DNA of 64,000 bases from positions 1,029,213 to 1,093,212 of the forward strand of contig BCKK01000009.1 in NCBI GenBank assembly GCA_001600615.1, written 5' to 3'. Source of the DNA: Dioszegia crocea. Taxonomy: Eukaryota > Basidiomycota > Tremellomycetes > Tremellales > Bulleribasidiaceae. Below the pieces are notes generated by a model that saw nothing but the letters and a program-made list of their open reading frames with translations, did no database searches and was not told the DNA's origin. Below, in pieces: positions 24,390-36,036 of this stretch; the stretch's first letter is position 1; each line of letters starts with the position of its first letter. The translations under genes and the position numbers were made by a program.

Positions 24390-24896
24390 GCACTAGTAGT
24401 GATACGTATATGATGTGCGCTGAGCTTGCAATAACACCGCTGGACTTGGTCACGGGGTGCCTTCTGTCAGCAACCTTGGAGTATCGTCTTTGAAGCTAGG
24501 AGACTTCTGTCAAAGGTATAGGAAGGAACGTGCGAGCTATAGGGGAAGGGGCTGGAGTGTAGCATGCGCCTGGATTTTTTTATCTCCCGCCTGGAGCCTT
24601 GGATAGCTTTGGCTCTGCCCCTTTTGGAATGGATCGCCCCCTCCCCTCGAAGAAGGTTACGGACCAGACCACATAAGCTGCGATGCACAGATATGATGTC
24701 GACAATCCAACGCGTCAAGAAAACAGTCACGCTCTCAATGATGTCATCCCTCCTGGACCACCACCTATGGCCGTATGACTAAGCCTTACTAAGCCACCTC
24801 TCAGATACCCGTCGATACCCGAGCAGGTCTTGACTAGTGACTTACAGCCGAACAAATGCTCAGTCTCCACCTCCATCATATCGCTCAAACTGTAAA
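24390..24896. other. Divergent intergenic region
   Basis: Upstream of both flanking genes. A minus-strand open frame of 87 codons (24467-24730) has composition unlike the neighbours and was not accepted. Confidence 0.35.
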
Positions 24897-25485
24897 ATGT
24901 CGAAAATCAACGGTCACTGCAACTGCGGCGCTATCAAAGTAACCATCCCCAAGAATGCTGTCCAGGCGCTTTGCCGTGAGTCTCGCTCACCTAATTTCCC
25001 TAACAAAGCTGACCTTCTTGAGACTGCACTAGCTGTCGCCGATCTTCGGGAGCAACGTGAGTCAAATGATGCCTCTGTATTGTGCTCCAGCTGACCAGAT
25101 TCACAGCGCTTCCGGCAACTTTGTCGTCGAGAGCAAAGATCTGAAAGTAGATGGCGAGGCTAAGGTGTACAAGCAGAAGGGTACATCCGGAAACGACGTC
25201 TTCCGTCATTTCTGCGGTAACTGCGGGTCGTTAGTCTAGTCTGCCACCTACCGTCATTTCTCAGCTGACCCCACAGGGCCATCCTCACTGCCTTGGAATC
25301 TGGTAATCCCAACTACGTCAAGTCAGGTGGGTCTATTCAACTGGTTGGGCCAATCCACAGCTAAATCCCTTCCAGGCCTCTTCGAGCCGGGAGATATCTC
25401 TGCTCCTCAGGTGGAGCTGTTTTGCCGAAATATGGAATCTTGGGAGAAGCTGCACGACGGTGCTCAGCGCAAGGAAGAGCAGTAA
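24897..25485 (+). CDS. GFA-family (glutathione-dependent formaldehyde-activating type) zinc protein
   Basis: Exons 24897-24975, 25023-25056, 25107-25229, 25277-25326 and 25376-25485 give 131 residues, the usual size for the GFA/CENP-V fold. Zinc ligands are visible in order: HCNCG near the N-terminus, LCHCTSCRRSSGA after the first junction, and FCGNCGS in the middle. The acceptor of intron 1 is CTTGAG (25021-25022). Only this choice gives the CHCxxC motif and keeps the frame. The exon 3 donor is GTTAGT. GFA proteins bind glutathione and zinc, and many are not true formaldehyde-activating enzymes, so the substrate is unknown. No targeting signal is seen, so it is probably cytosolic. Confidence 0.9.
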
Positions 25486-25640
25486 GCGGTCTTGTGCCTC
25501 TATTGGCTCCGATCACCTTAGTTAGTCTAGTTGCAGTCATAAAGTATTGCGTCGATGGAGATGAGAATGTGTAGCAGATACAAAAGAAACATACATCTTG
25601 GGTTGACGCTACATGTGCCACCCGACCAAAGTACCATCGT

Positions 25641-26952
25641 CTATCCATGCTTGAAAGCTGCGTTCATCACACGAGGTTTGTCCGCAACGGCCTCGGCCAC
25701 CTCCTTCACCTTCCCTTCCTCGTCATCTCCACCCGCGACTGCCTTCTCCGGCACATCCACGGCCTCAAAGATAGGTTCCCGAGCCTGTTCCGCCTTCCAC
25801 TCGTCGAACCATCCTATCCTCTGTAGCTCTGCGTCCAGACTCTCATCCGTGTACATCCGCTTCAACGTCTCCAATCCCCCATACACCGGCTTGTTGCCGA
25901 GCATGACCATAGGCTTGCTAACATCCACCTGAAGTCTGCTGAGAATACCACCCAGCATGGCCCCATCCGCCCGCCCCGTCAAATCGATAAGCACCGGCGA
26001 TCTCACATCCACATGAAGCTTCTCCAGCAGCTCGTATATCTTTTTCACCTCGGCGTGCGAACTTGCAGGTGCCCAAATGACGACGTCCTCCTCACGCTCC
26101 CGCTCCAGCTCCTTGAGCCAAATTGCCTCAGCGGAGGAGCCCGATCGGCCGAGTTTGGAGGGAGAGATGGCGAGGATGGCGTTGCCGTCAAGGGGTGAGG
26201 AGGGGTCTATGTCGGATGGAAGGCTGTTATGCCTAGATTGGAGGAGGTAGGATTGGAGGGCTAGGAGCTCGTGTGAAGATGGAATAGGATGGGCAGCGAA
26301 CGCCACGGCTGTACGGGTGGCTTTGGGAGCTGTGGATCTTAGCAAAAATTGTATCATTTGAAGTAGAAGACTTACAGTGCGCTCGGCCTAGCATGTTTGC
26401 AGAGTGGATCTGTGGTGGTTCATATTCACCTGACCTGGACGGTTTTTGGTCGTTGGCAGACCGGAGGAGTGGGACATGTGCGGCTGGTATCCGAGATAGG
26501 ATCATAGCTCCTAAGCCGACCAAGCAGATGCAGAAGATGAGGCGGATAAAAGGTTTTGGGATCGTTATCCCGTTCTGGTAGATGGGGCGAGAGGGGACAT
26601 TGCGCGGATTGGAAGGGGAGCTGAGCCTCCTCTCGACGCGCGGGGGAGCAAGGGATGATCGTTTATTGGTGGGGTAGGATTGGTTTAAAGTGGAGCGGGA
26701 GTAGGCAGAGGGATAGTGGGAGTAGTCGGGGACGCTCAATGTGGCCTCGAATTGAGCACCACTAGAGAGGTGGGGTGAACGAGCTTTTAGCCCTTGACCT
26801 TCGAGATCAGGCGAGCGGGGGATACGCTCAGGTAGGAGGTAGTTGCGGATATGAGAGGAAGTGGAGGCGGTAGACTGGGACGACTGGCGTTGGTTGGATG
26901 AGGCAGACATGGATACAGGTGAGCAGAGAGAGGCGAAGATTTGGCTAGGCAT
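25641..26952 (-). CDS. Type II membrane protein with degenerate glutaredoxin-like domain
   Basis: Exons 26952-26376 and 26329-25641 give 421 residues. Residues 1-130 are Ser/Pro-rich and presumably cytosolic. One membrane segment lies at about 135-156 (FIRLIFCICLVGLGAMIL), followed by a luminal part. From about 275 a thioredoxin-fold pattern can be read: VVIWAPASSHAEVKKIYELL (where CPYS-type active sites sit), VLIDLTGRADGAMLGGILSRL, and VMLGNKPVYGGLETLKRM, which resembles the glutathione-binding end of monothiol glutaredoxins (FVxGxxIGGxxxL). This is the layout of the Golgi/ER glutaredoxins Grx6/Grx7, but the catalytic Cys is absent. The acceptor at 26330 (CCACAG) was chosen because it alone keeps the frame. 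The tail is acidic. Assignment to the glutaredoxin fold is by motif only. Confidence 0.75.
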
Positions 26953-27793
26953 ACTCGAGGGGGTAAGGATATCGCGTCAAGCGGAGGAGAAGGAACAGGC
27001 GTAAAAGAGATTTTCGTTGTTGATTCGTGGATGTATTGCGCCTGGCAAATGGTATGAGTCGAGCCAGTCGATCAAGGATAGATGTGTAGGGAGTGTTAAG
27101 AGAATGCTGGGACTATCAAAGTCAGGCAAGCAAAGGAAGAGATGGGGGCGAAAGAGGGCGAAAGGAAAAGATCTCAGATCAGTGTCGCTAAATAAGTTCA
27201 ACACGTTGAAAGCTGCTGATGCGTTTCTCTCGGCAATACTCACAACACGCCGATGTAACGCCCCTGACGCCGTTGGGTGATATACATCGTTGGGTGGCCG
27301 GATCTCTTTCTCCGATAGTTGTCACTATTCTCCGACGCCGAAGATAGTTGTTGATATGCCTCTCCAGTAACGACATTAAGGTTCCGTGCCTGGCTTTTTC
27401 AGGCACAGAACCCTGAAACTACCCCTGGCACTAAAGTTAACTGAATTTACATCCGAGAGGCCGAGGCTCGGACGCGTCGACTGTCCAGACGCGTCCTATC
27501 TCCATTGGCGACCGTTGTCTGCCTGGTCAATCGACGGAGGTTAGCTGAGTGCGCCAGATGGGTTCAGATTTACATCTCACAGTTGTACTAGATGATAGAT
27601 GGATCTGCTATGATAGGAACCTATGTAACGTATATGTGTAGAACCTAGCTAGCGTGGCAAGTCGTATATTAAGGGAAAAGGGGGGCAATACAAGCTATAT
27701 GAGAAGGAAATAGTTACAGTTGAGAGAACGAGAGATATACAAAATCATCAGTTCAAGATCTTGGCCCCACCATCCACGCGATCGACACCCTCC
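26953..27793. other. Intergenic with a strong hairpin
   Basis: The 5' flank of the glutaredoxin-like gene and 3' flank of the RhoGEF gene. It contains the inverted repeat at 27380-27412 and an A/G-rich stretch before the RhoGEF stop. No gene is seen. Confidence 0.4.
27380..27412. repeat. Inverted repeat, 13-bp stem and 7-nt loop
   Basis: The left arm is GGTTCCGTGCCTG, the loop GCTTTTT, and the right arm CAGGCACAGAACC. The stem pairs fully if one G-T (or A-C) pair is allowed. It could be a transcription-end or RNA-processing hairpin, or a relic of a mobile element. No target duplication is seen. Confidence 0.75.
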
Positions 27794-30700
27794 TCACATC
27801 GCCGTCAAACTTCTCAGACCGGCCAACAACCTCACACTTCTCCTTCTTCTGGGAAGCATCACAGCCCCTGACGCCTCATCTTCACCACCGCCTTCCCCGA
27901 CCACTACTACTTTGCCCCGCTTCTCCTTCTCCGCACTGTCATCCAGTCCCAGTCCCTCGACAACGGTTTGCTCAGCTCCATATGAGCTGGAACGGGAGTA
28001 TGACGGCTGAGCCGATTGTGTTCTCTGCCTGGCAGAGGGCGCCGGGGATGAGGTGGGACTGGCGCCGATATCGTCCAGGCTGATCATTGAGTTGCGCTGA
28101 GATCGACTGGTCAGAGTCCGACGAAGGGATCCCCAGGGTGAGGCCCGATCCGGTGTGTTTGTCAGGCCGTTGCCGAGAGAATAGACGGGTACGGTGGGGG
28201 GAGAAAGGGCAGTATCGACAGAAGGAGGAAGGGGACGCTGAGAGCTTGTAGATGCCGATCGGGAGATGTCCGCTGCGCGAATACTTGGCGAGCTCAACCC
28301 TAACGACCCGTCATCCTCCTTGACCATCTCTCCGTGTTCCCCCACATCATCGTCCCGTACCGAAACGAAAATCGGCCTTTCCTTGGGAGGAGGCAAAGGC
28401 GGCAACTCTTTGTCCTCATCTCCGCCTAGCCATTTCCATCCTTCACTCCTCGCTGCCGGTCCGAGGGATTTATGACGGTGAGGTAAAGGTGGATGATCCG
28501 GGTCTGAACTTGACCGCTTGACGGCCCCGTCCTTCTCCGCTCCCTGCGCGCGTAGTAGCGGACTAGACGGAGTCGACATGGTCCGATGATCATGTACCGC
28601 CGCTCTTTGATAGAGATTGACGACTGACGCGCTTTTCCGCACTGTCTTTCGAAGACTGGCGAATCGCGTAGGAGCGGCAGAGGATATATAGGTGGTATTG
28701 ACCATTGGGGAGATGGGAGATGAGACCGGATTCGACTGGGGAACAGCTACTGCGCTGTTTATTGGTTCGAGACCCGGACGGAATGTACCTCTGGTGGATA
28801 TAAGGGGTGATATCGATGGAGAAGCAATAAGGTTCCCCCTCATCTTCATTCCGTATCCACCTCGAAGTGTCCCAAAGTCCGAAGTGGCCGTATCGTCCGC
28901 TCCATCCATTTCCGTCGCTGACTCCTCTGTGCCCCGAATCGACCCATTGAAGCTGGACTGCCTAGTCCGCGGTCCACCCGGAGATGTCTGTTGCCCGACG
29001 ACCGAACTCGCCCAGCTCGTCCCAGCATAAGATTTAGAAGGGCGGATAGGGATGACATTACCCCGTACTTCCCCCGAAAACGCTATGTCGACGTTCGAGT
29101 TGGTACGGCGATGTTGTCTTGACGCATCAAGGAAGGATCTACGCCGCCGGAGCATGGCCGACTCGCCAACGACGAGCCGATCTCGGATTTCGAGAGAGTT
29201 CCGGGTGGTATCGGGGAGAAAGAGGGCATGATGGATCTGAGCCCTGCTCCTGGCTTGAGCACAGCTCTCGGAAAAGATATCGACCAGACCCCTATCGACC
29301 GTCAATCGCTGGTTGGGTGCCGCGCGACGGAGGAGGATTGTCCCTGAGAATGTAGGGGATGTAGGTGTTTTAAGGCTATCGAGATCGGTATCAGGGGTGA
29401 AACTGGGTTCGGGTAGGATTTCCGTAGGTGTTTCGCGAGGGAGAGAGGATAAGGTATGTCGCTTGTTTGGGGTGGGAGGGGTTGGGGATATGGAGGTCAT
29501 GTCGAGTGAAGGACCGGCGGTTGACATGCGCCTGGACCGAGCAGCGAAGGGTGAGACGCTTGCTGGGAGTTCGAAGGGCGGCACAGTGCTTTCGTCTCGG
29601 GCAGCAGTGAGAGCAGCTGACCAGACTTCCTTCTCCGCTTCACACGATGCAGCCAGGTCAAAGCTGTGTTCCCGTAATGACAGGCGAATGGAATGAGGGA
29701 GGAATCCTGACTGTCAGCTGGATCTCTGGATACTCGACAGAAAACTCACCCTCGGCCATATCGATCAATTCAAACACTTCAAGCGGTAAGAAATGTTTCG
29801 CCTCGTACATCTTCCCCTTCTTGACCTTCGCCAACACCAGATATCCCCTATACAGGAAAGCCGCCAGGTACTTGACTTTGACAGGTGGGACGAGCGGTGC
29901 GAGTGTCGGATGATGATGCAGAACATCCAGACTTCCGATAAGACGACAAGGACCCAAAGATCGGATAAAGGTCGGAGTGAGCACTTGGTGAGGTTCGAGC
30001 CTAGCCAGAATTGTCGCTGACTTCAGTTCCGACTCTTTCCGTCTTCGAGCTTCATCCGCCTCTTCCGCTACACCCCGCATTGCGCCCAGAGCCCGCTCGA
30101 CGTCAACGCCCACATCAAATCCTTCCCCTTGGTCTCCATCGACATCCGAATCCCTGATGAAGGGGTACGAAGAATCCTCGGTGGATGGAGAAGGGGTATC
30201 CGCCGCGCCGAGCAGAGCAGCGAGTAAGAGGGGATATCGACATAACCCGTTGAATAGGCATGATGAGGTAGTCGCGGAAATGTAATCGGTTCTTGTTGGT
30301 GGTAATGGGATTTGGGTTGGATTCGTCCAAGAGGTCTTGGAGGCGTATGGCAGGGTTTGACATTGAGATAATTTGACATCGTCGTTCAAAGGCAACATAG
30401 TCTGTTCGAAGGGAGATGTTCCGGACGAGAGTGGAAGAAATGACTGATCCGGCGCAGAATTCGTTGTAAGCCGAAAAAGATGATGCCTGGATGTCAGCTT
30501 GGGCGTATTTGAGTAGTTGGAATAGACTGACCTGATCAACTAAAGCCGAAGCTAGTCTCCTCGATACCCTCTCCACCTTACCCGAAAGATCCTCCTCCGG
30601 CACCATCTCATAACCCAACCCTTCACTTTTGAGCACTTCCACCATCTTCACGCTCAAAGCCGAGTGAATCGCCAACAACTCCGCCGCATTTCGCCCGACC

Positions 30701-32277
30701 GCCACGGCCGTCCGTTCAGGAACTGAAGGCAGAGCGTGCAACTGCGGCAGATAAACCTCGACAAGCGCCTTGAGGTCCTCAGCGTATGCCACTTCCGTCT
30801 CGACCAGCTCCAGCAGGATCATTCGGCGCTTCTCCAATTTGTGTCGATGTTTTGCCTGCTTTGCCTCCCAGTCCAGGCTCCGCTGCAGCTTAAGCGCATT
30901 GAGAGAAGCGTCTTTGGCTGCTTCAGCTCCAGACGCGCCATCCTTCCCGCTCTTCGCGCTCCGGGATAGCGAAGTAGTGGCGGAAGACAAAGGATGCAAT
31001 TCCGAAGATGTGGGTGAGAAGAAATTGGCAGAGCCGGATTCTTCCGTCGTGGATAAAGAAGCCGAAAGTACCGATGTACCGTAGTGGGTGCCCGGAGAAT
31101 TTAGATCAGGGATAGATATAGGTGAGATGGCTTTGATGTCAATGACTACATCAGGGCCAAAGCTGAGGGACGATCGGCGAGGGGGTGGATCGTGGGGAAT
31201 GTTGTCGTCCTCGGGTATAAGAACCTGTATGGGCGATTCCAGATTGGTCAACCCGAGTAGAGGCTGAGTTGGTGACATGTGTAGGGCATTCAGCGCAAGC
31301 GAGCTTTGGCTATAGCCCTGAATTGTAATTCCGCTCGCGAGAGACGACCGCCTAGGGGTGATATTGGGGGAAGAGGGCGAATGACTGATTACAGAAGCAG
31401 GCTGAGGATAGGGATAAGGGATGTCGGTATTGGCAGGTATCCGCTTTGACTCGTCGTAAGATGGCCATAGGGGGATATCTGCCTGGCCGACGAAGTCCAG
31501 CCCGAAAGGTGTAGCTCCGACAGAGGCCCGACGACGATGAGCCGCAAATTTACTCAGCAGATCGGTCTGCAAAACGCGAGACGGAGAAACTGGCGATGCA
31601 GGCGAAGGGGTTTCAGGAGGGGTATGACTGATCGTAGCTGCCCGACGCCTATTTTTCGTTTGACGCTGCCACCAGTGGCTATGCTCTGGAGGATTTGGGC
31701 TAGACTCAGACGAGTCATCCTCGTCTCCGCTCGCCCGACGCCTGTGTTTCCGACGCACCCGGACAGGTTCACCTAGATGGAGTTGGAAGGCCGAAGCGAG
31801 TGGGAGCAGCTGGGCTCGTTGTTTGCCCTTGAAAGAAGAGCTGCGGCTGGGCGCGGTGCTGGGGTAGTTCGAGAAGATTGGATCTTCGGGTGTGCCGGCT
31901 GGGATGTCGAGTAGGGGTGGACGGGGCCGATCTCGCTCCCATGGTGTCGTAGCGGGAGATGGGGATGGGGAGTAGGCGGGCTGTGTAGTAAACCCTAGTG
32001 AAAAGTACGACCCGGGGATGTTGGGCGGTGGGGAAACGAGTGAGGGGCGGCGAGAGAGGATTGGTGTCCGTCGCGATGGCCCAGCTTCGCATTGAGCTGA
32101 GCTATCGCCAAAGTGATTGTCACCCGACGGATGTCCATGGGTTGGTGAAGACCGCAGGGATTGAGCAGGGGGAGTTGGCGCTGCAGATCCGGGGATAGTT
32201 TCGAGGGTGTGCGGCGCGAATGCCGACGGGGGCACCATTGGCGATGAGAGTAGTAGCTCCATCGTATGCCTGTGCAA
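27794..32277 (-). CDS. RhoGEF (DH-PH) protein with a one-base frameshift in the DH domain
   Basis: Rho guanine-nucleotide exchange factors load Rho/Cdc42-type GTPases with GTP at the membrane. Exons are 32277-30532, 30486-29750 and 29706-27794, about 1464 residues if one base is skipped. The N-terminal about 470 residues are Ser/Pro-rich. The DH domain runs from KRRMILLELVETEVAYAEDL to RDYLIMPIQRV and CRYPLLLAALLG. A PH-like domain follows (VKYLAAFLYRGYLVLAKVKK ... SFDLAASCEAEKEVWSAAL). The rest is a long disordered tail. At the invariant QRV-CRYP junction (about 30242) an extra A separates the two frames (GTT-A-TGT), with no possible GT-AG intron. The first intron (30487-30531, 45 nt) is in-frame and stop-free but has a perfect branch site. 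The gene is either a pseudogene or carries a sequencing indel. Confidence 0.85.
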
Positions 32278-34230
32278 TGTACCAGTGTACGGTACGGAAG
32301 GTGTGAAGACGAGTAAGGACGGGAAGGCGGGATATTTGGTGAGCCGGTTTTAGGGGGACAAAGGAGATCGCATATGGGGTAGTGGAGGATGGAGAAAAGG
32401 GAGAATGCGGGGTGTGGTTCGGTGGCCGAAAAAAGAGATCAACGTCAGCGCGTATCCTCAGCTAGAGCGGTGCAGAAAGTGGGGGGAAGCACGGCCATAA
32501 ATGACCCCCTTGAAAGGATTCTGAACTCACCTATGCAAATTTTAGAGAGAGACACCGGCGATTCCGGCCACCCAGCCTGCACGTTTTCTCACCCTTCTCT
32601 TAAAACCCACAGATATGCTTGTGGAAGCTCTGCCGAAATCGCTCGAGAAAGATCAGGTTGCTCGAAAGACACAAGTGAGACCTTGGACTAGACCTACGCG
32701 ACGACATCAGCAAGGGTGTCTCGGATGATAGGGTGCCTGAACCGGCGGGCAGGGGCTAGTTGGGATTGAAATCGCCACAGGCGGCAGGGTCTGTAATACT
32801 TTGTCCAAATCATAATTCGCATAAACTTGACATCCTGCTTACTTCGCTCTTGCAGGCCTGAACCAACTCACCAAATTCAACATCGCTGCCCAAGTATACG
32901 AGCACGTTTTGCCGCTCAAAGCCAGATCTGCGTAGAGGCGAGCTTTTCCTTGTGTTCCTTCGATCGGATTTCGAGTATTGGTGTTTGTACACACGTCCGA
33001 CCTGGGTACCTATACACAACGAGCCAGAGGGGAATGTAAGAGATACACGGGAGATGTTGATTGCGAAGGGTAGATTGAGCAATCTTGTGGTGACAATCAA
33101 GAGATGCCGTTACCGCAAAGGGAAAGAGTGGCTTGGCTTGATTTCGGCACATCGGCTATACATCGACCACCTGCCACACTGCTCACACTCAGTGCATACT
33201 CGGGCCTGGACACGTAGTCTAAATAGGGAAATCAGGAGTCTATAACCGCCGAAAGTGGACCGAGTGGTACGAGTGCGTATATAGACTACACATGTCATAG
33301 GAGATCTGCTGATGGTAGATTTTTGGGTGGGTGGCGAATTCTCGCAGACAGGCCGGGACTGGGAATTAACGACATTTACGTAGCCTAAGTGGGTTGCCGA
33401 GCACCGCCTCCAGGAGACAGGCACAGTCAACGCCCCCTGCAGCCGTACCGCTCCGATCTCCCACCCGCACTCTAGCTCTTTATGCATAGTCTTGATCACG
33501 CGCTATCTGCTGAGCCGAATACCATGCAACTGAGCTTGGGATAGTAAGTCGACCGAGGTCATATCTGACGTCATCAAGAGGCGGAACCATGCGGAAGACA
33601 TTCACAGTGCATTACTATTGAATCTTGTCGAGTTTAGCGTTGCATTATCGTGCGATGTCACAGTCCCAAAACCGAGCTGAAGACCCGCGCAGAAGAATCA
33701 GGATCTCCAATTTATTATTTGGGGAGGGTCCAGCAATGTCCCGCATTCATTCCCCATCGACGATCGGTTAGATAACGTACAGATCTCGTTTGGATTTCTT
33801 CCATGGACGTAAGATCGACAGGCGATTCCAGCTTTAGAGTTCACTCTATCGGAGAAAAGGGCCAGGCCGACTCGCGATCACGCGCTTGTGAGTCATAGTC
33901 ACACTGTCGGTCTAGGATAGGATATACAGTAGTCCGAGACCAGTACTAGTCCGACGACCCCCGCAGGTATTCGGCTGTGTTCAATGTTGAGCCTTCAGCA
34001 GGATTAAGAGTGGTGTGGACGTAGTTCCTGATTGTTGGTAGGTTCGGCCACTGCTTCGCTTGACACAGGTGATCCTTCCTTCCGCCTGAAAGCCGTGCTT
34101 CTTATACCACGGCGTCCACACCTACTCAATGCCACGTGCGTGTATAAACATACATACCATCCTCCAGACCAACATCTAACAGCTACTGAACCACTCCTCC
34201 CCATCCCCTGCTTTAAGCCCGAATGCCTAG
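32278..34230. other. Long intergenic region
   Basis: Nearly 2 kb between the RhoGEF start and the stop of the coiled-coil gene. All open frames are short, overlap on both strands, and lack spliceable partners with branch sites. A TATAAA with a nearby CACGTG occurs at 34132-34148. I see no gene. Confidence 0.4.
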
Positions 34231-36036
34231 CTACGCCCACGCACTGCTCCTCGTCGGCGCCTGATGCTTGATAGTGCCTGTGACAACAGCACCGTCAGGC
34301 AGAGTCACGCTCCCCGTCAAAGAAACCAAACTCCCATCCTCAATCCCTCCTTTCGACAACATTTCAGTCAAGCGCTGGTTGAGCTGTTCCGTCAGAGCGG
34401 CTGTAGCGCCCTCTCTATCGGTAGAGAGGAACTCGTGGCTTGACTCGTGGTACTGCCTCGTATAGGCACCTACAGGCAAGTGTCGAAGAGCAGGGTTGGC
34501 TCGGCGCCTAGCAGCGGAAGTGCCCCAGCTTTGCGTATCGGATAGGAGCATCGTGAGTGGATGACCTGTGGAGAAGGCGTGGGAGCGCGGCTGGGCCTGT
34601 CCCCAAAGCCTGGAAGGAGGCGCGCCGGAGAAGGTTGGGTGGAGTCGAGAATGGGGGTTGACGCTGCCGTAGGTGCTGTTGGGCATGTCATTGATACCGG
34701 CAGACATCATCCTCGGGTCGGTAGGATGCTGATATGGGGTAGCCTGAGCTTGAGAGTGGGTGGACTGAGGAGCGTCGAAAGGCCCAGTTGTATCCCCCGT
34801 AGACGTCTGCCCAGACATTGCCGCCGTACCCTCTCCACCCTGACGCTTCTTGAGTCCCCTGATCTCCTCAGCCTGCTCATCAATCCTCCTCGCCTGACCC
34901 TCAGTAAGCGTCTTGAGATCATTCACCGTACTCATCAAGCCTGACAACATCTCACTCTGCCGCGCCATGGCCTCATCCTGTGCCGTACGCATAGACTCCC
35001 AATTCTGCAAGTGGTTCGTCAAACCCTGATTCTCATGCGTCAGGCGGGTGATGGTGGCCGACTGCTCATCAGCGCGCTTGCGGTGCCTCCGGAGTCGACG
35101 TTGGAACTTTTTGAGATCCATCGCGGAAGGGGCAGCGGCGGCTGACGGCGCAGTGTCGTTGGTCTGAGACTGGGCGAGAGGGTTGATGGTGATTTCAGAC
35201 TGCGCGAGAGGATTGGCAGTATCGCCCGATTGAGCCTGTTCCGAGTGGGGAGGGGCTGATGAGGCAGCAGTTGGGGGAAAGTGAACTTGGGGTCGAGCAG
35301 GGGATAAGGTATGTTGAGTCTGAGCGGATTGGTCTTGTGTGTCTGCAATTGACAAAGTGCCGGCTGGATGAGCGTGTGGAATCGCTCGGTCCGGCTTGAC
35401 AAGCTGCTGAGCCAGGGCTTGTCGGAGTCCTTGTTGGGTATCGGATTCAGCCTCTTTGCCTCCGACTCCCTCAGTCCCAGGCTGGATGGTATCCTGGCTG
35501 CCCACCTCCTTGGCCGGCTTCGCCTTCGCCTTGCCACCACCCTGAACTTCCGAAGCCTGATATCCATTGAATCGACAATCATTCTCGGGCACAGTACTGA
35601 CGTCCGTACTGCCCTTCGTCTCTCCTTCCGTCTTGATCTGCGCCTCGGTACCCTCAGATATCTCCGTGGAAGCTTCCCCGGCAGAGCTCTCCGTCGCTGT
35701 CCCAAGAGTCGACACCATCTCTTTCCCCTTCCCGTTCCCCTTCTTCTTCTGAATCCCGTCCTCCTCCTCCTGTCGAGATTGAAGCAATTGCTTCTGTTCC
35801 GTCATCAACGCCACAAATTCATCAAAAGTCTCCTTGATCTCCTCTTGAGACATCTTGTCCATGTCTCGCTTGGTATGCTCAAGATAATTCCCGTACATCT
35901 GTAACAATTGGGCTTGATCCGGAGACAGGTTGGGTGGGTCTTGCGATGCTGTCTCGGCAACACCAGGAGGAGAGGGTGGGGTGTCGAGTTGGGTGTTCTG
36001 AGTGGCGGCGGTATGTTGGGGCATGAGTCCTGCCAT
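34231..36036 (-). CDS. Single-exon coiled-coil protein, unknown function
   Basis: One uninterrupted frame of 601 residues, unusual in a window where almost every gene is split. Residues about 35-95 are acidic/polar and probably helical (YLEHTKRDMDKMSQEEIKE). About 100-300 is Gln/Thr/Pro-rich and disordered, including paired repeats NPLAQSEITINPLAQSQTN. About 308-405 is a heptad-like coiled coil (LKKFQRRLRRHRKRADEQSA ... ARRIDEQAEEIRGLKKRQ). The last 90 residues (LNQRLTEMLSKGGIEDGSLV ... LPDGAVVTGTIKHQ) may fold. No signal peptide or membrane span. Scaffold or nuclear roles are possible, but nothing is diagnostic. Confidence 0.75.
   Translation of the reverse strand: MAGLMPQHTAATQNTQLDTPPSPPGVAETASQDPPNLSPDQAQLLQMYGNYLEHTKRDMDKMSQEEIKETFDEFVALMTEQKQLLQSRQEEEDGIQKKKGNGKGKEMVSTLGTATESSAGEASTEISEGTEAQIKTEGETKGSTDVSTVPENDCRFNGYQASEVQGGGKAKAKPAKEVGSQDTIQPGTEGVGGKEAESDTQQGLRQALAQQLVKPDRAIPHAHPAGTLSIADTQDQSAQTQHTLSPARPQVHFPPTAASSAPPHSEQAQSGDTANPLAQSEITINPLAQSQTNDTAPSAAAAPSAMDLKKFQRRLRRHRKRADEQSATITRLTHENQGLTNHLQNWESMRTAQDEAMARQSEMLSGLMSTVNDLKTLTEGQARRIDEQAEEIRGLKKRQGGEGTAAMSGQTSTGDTTGPFDAPQSTHSQAQATPYQHPTDPRMMSAGINDMPNSTYGSVNPHSRLHPTFSGAPPSRLWGQAQPRSHAFSTGHPLTMLLSDTQSWGTSAARRRANPALRHLPVGAYTRQYHESSHEFLSTDREGATAALTEQLNQRLTEMLSKGGIEDGSLVSLTGSVTLPDGAVVTGTIKHQAPTRSSAWA

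Noticed and set aside
24467..24730. 87-codon minus-strand frame
   Set aside because: Basic, low-information composition and no conserved motif; not accepted as a gene.
32389..34271. Several 60-130 codon frames in the long spacer
   Set aside because: No consistent strand, no branch-site introns in frame, no recognisable sequence.
34561..34944. 127-codon + strand frame
   Set aside because: Antisense shadow of the coiled-coil gene, no splice or motif support.
35040..35904. Long open frames on both strands inside the coiled-coil gene
   Set aside because: Overlapping shadows of the 601-codon frame, with repetitive Leu/Arg/Ser composition.
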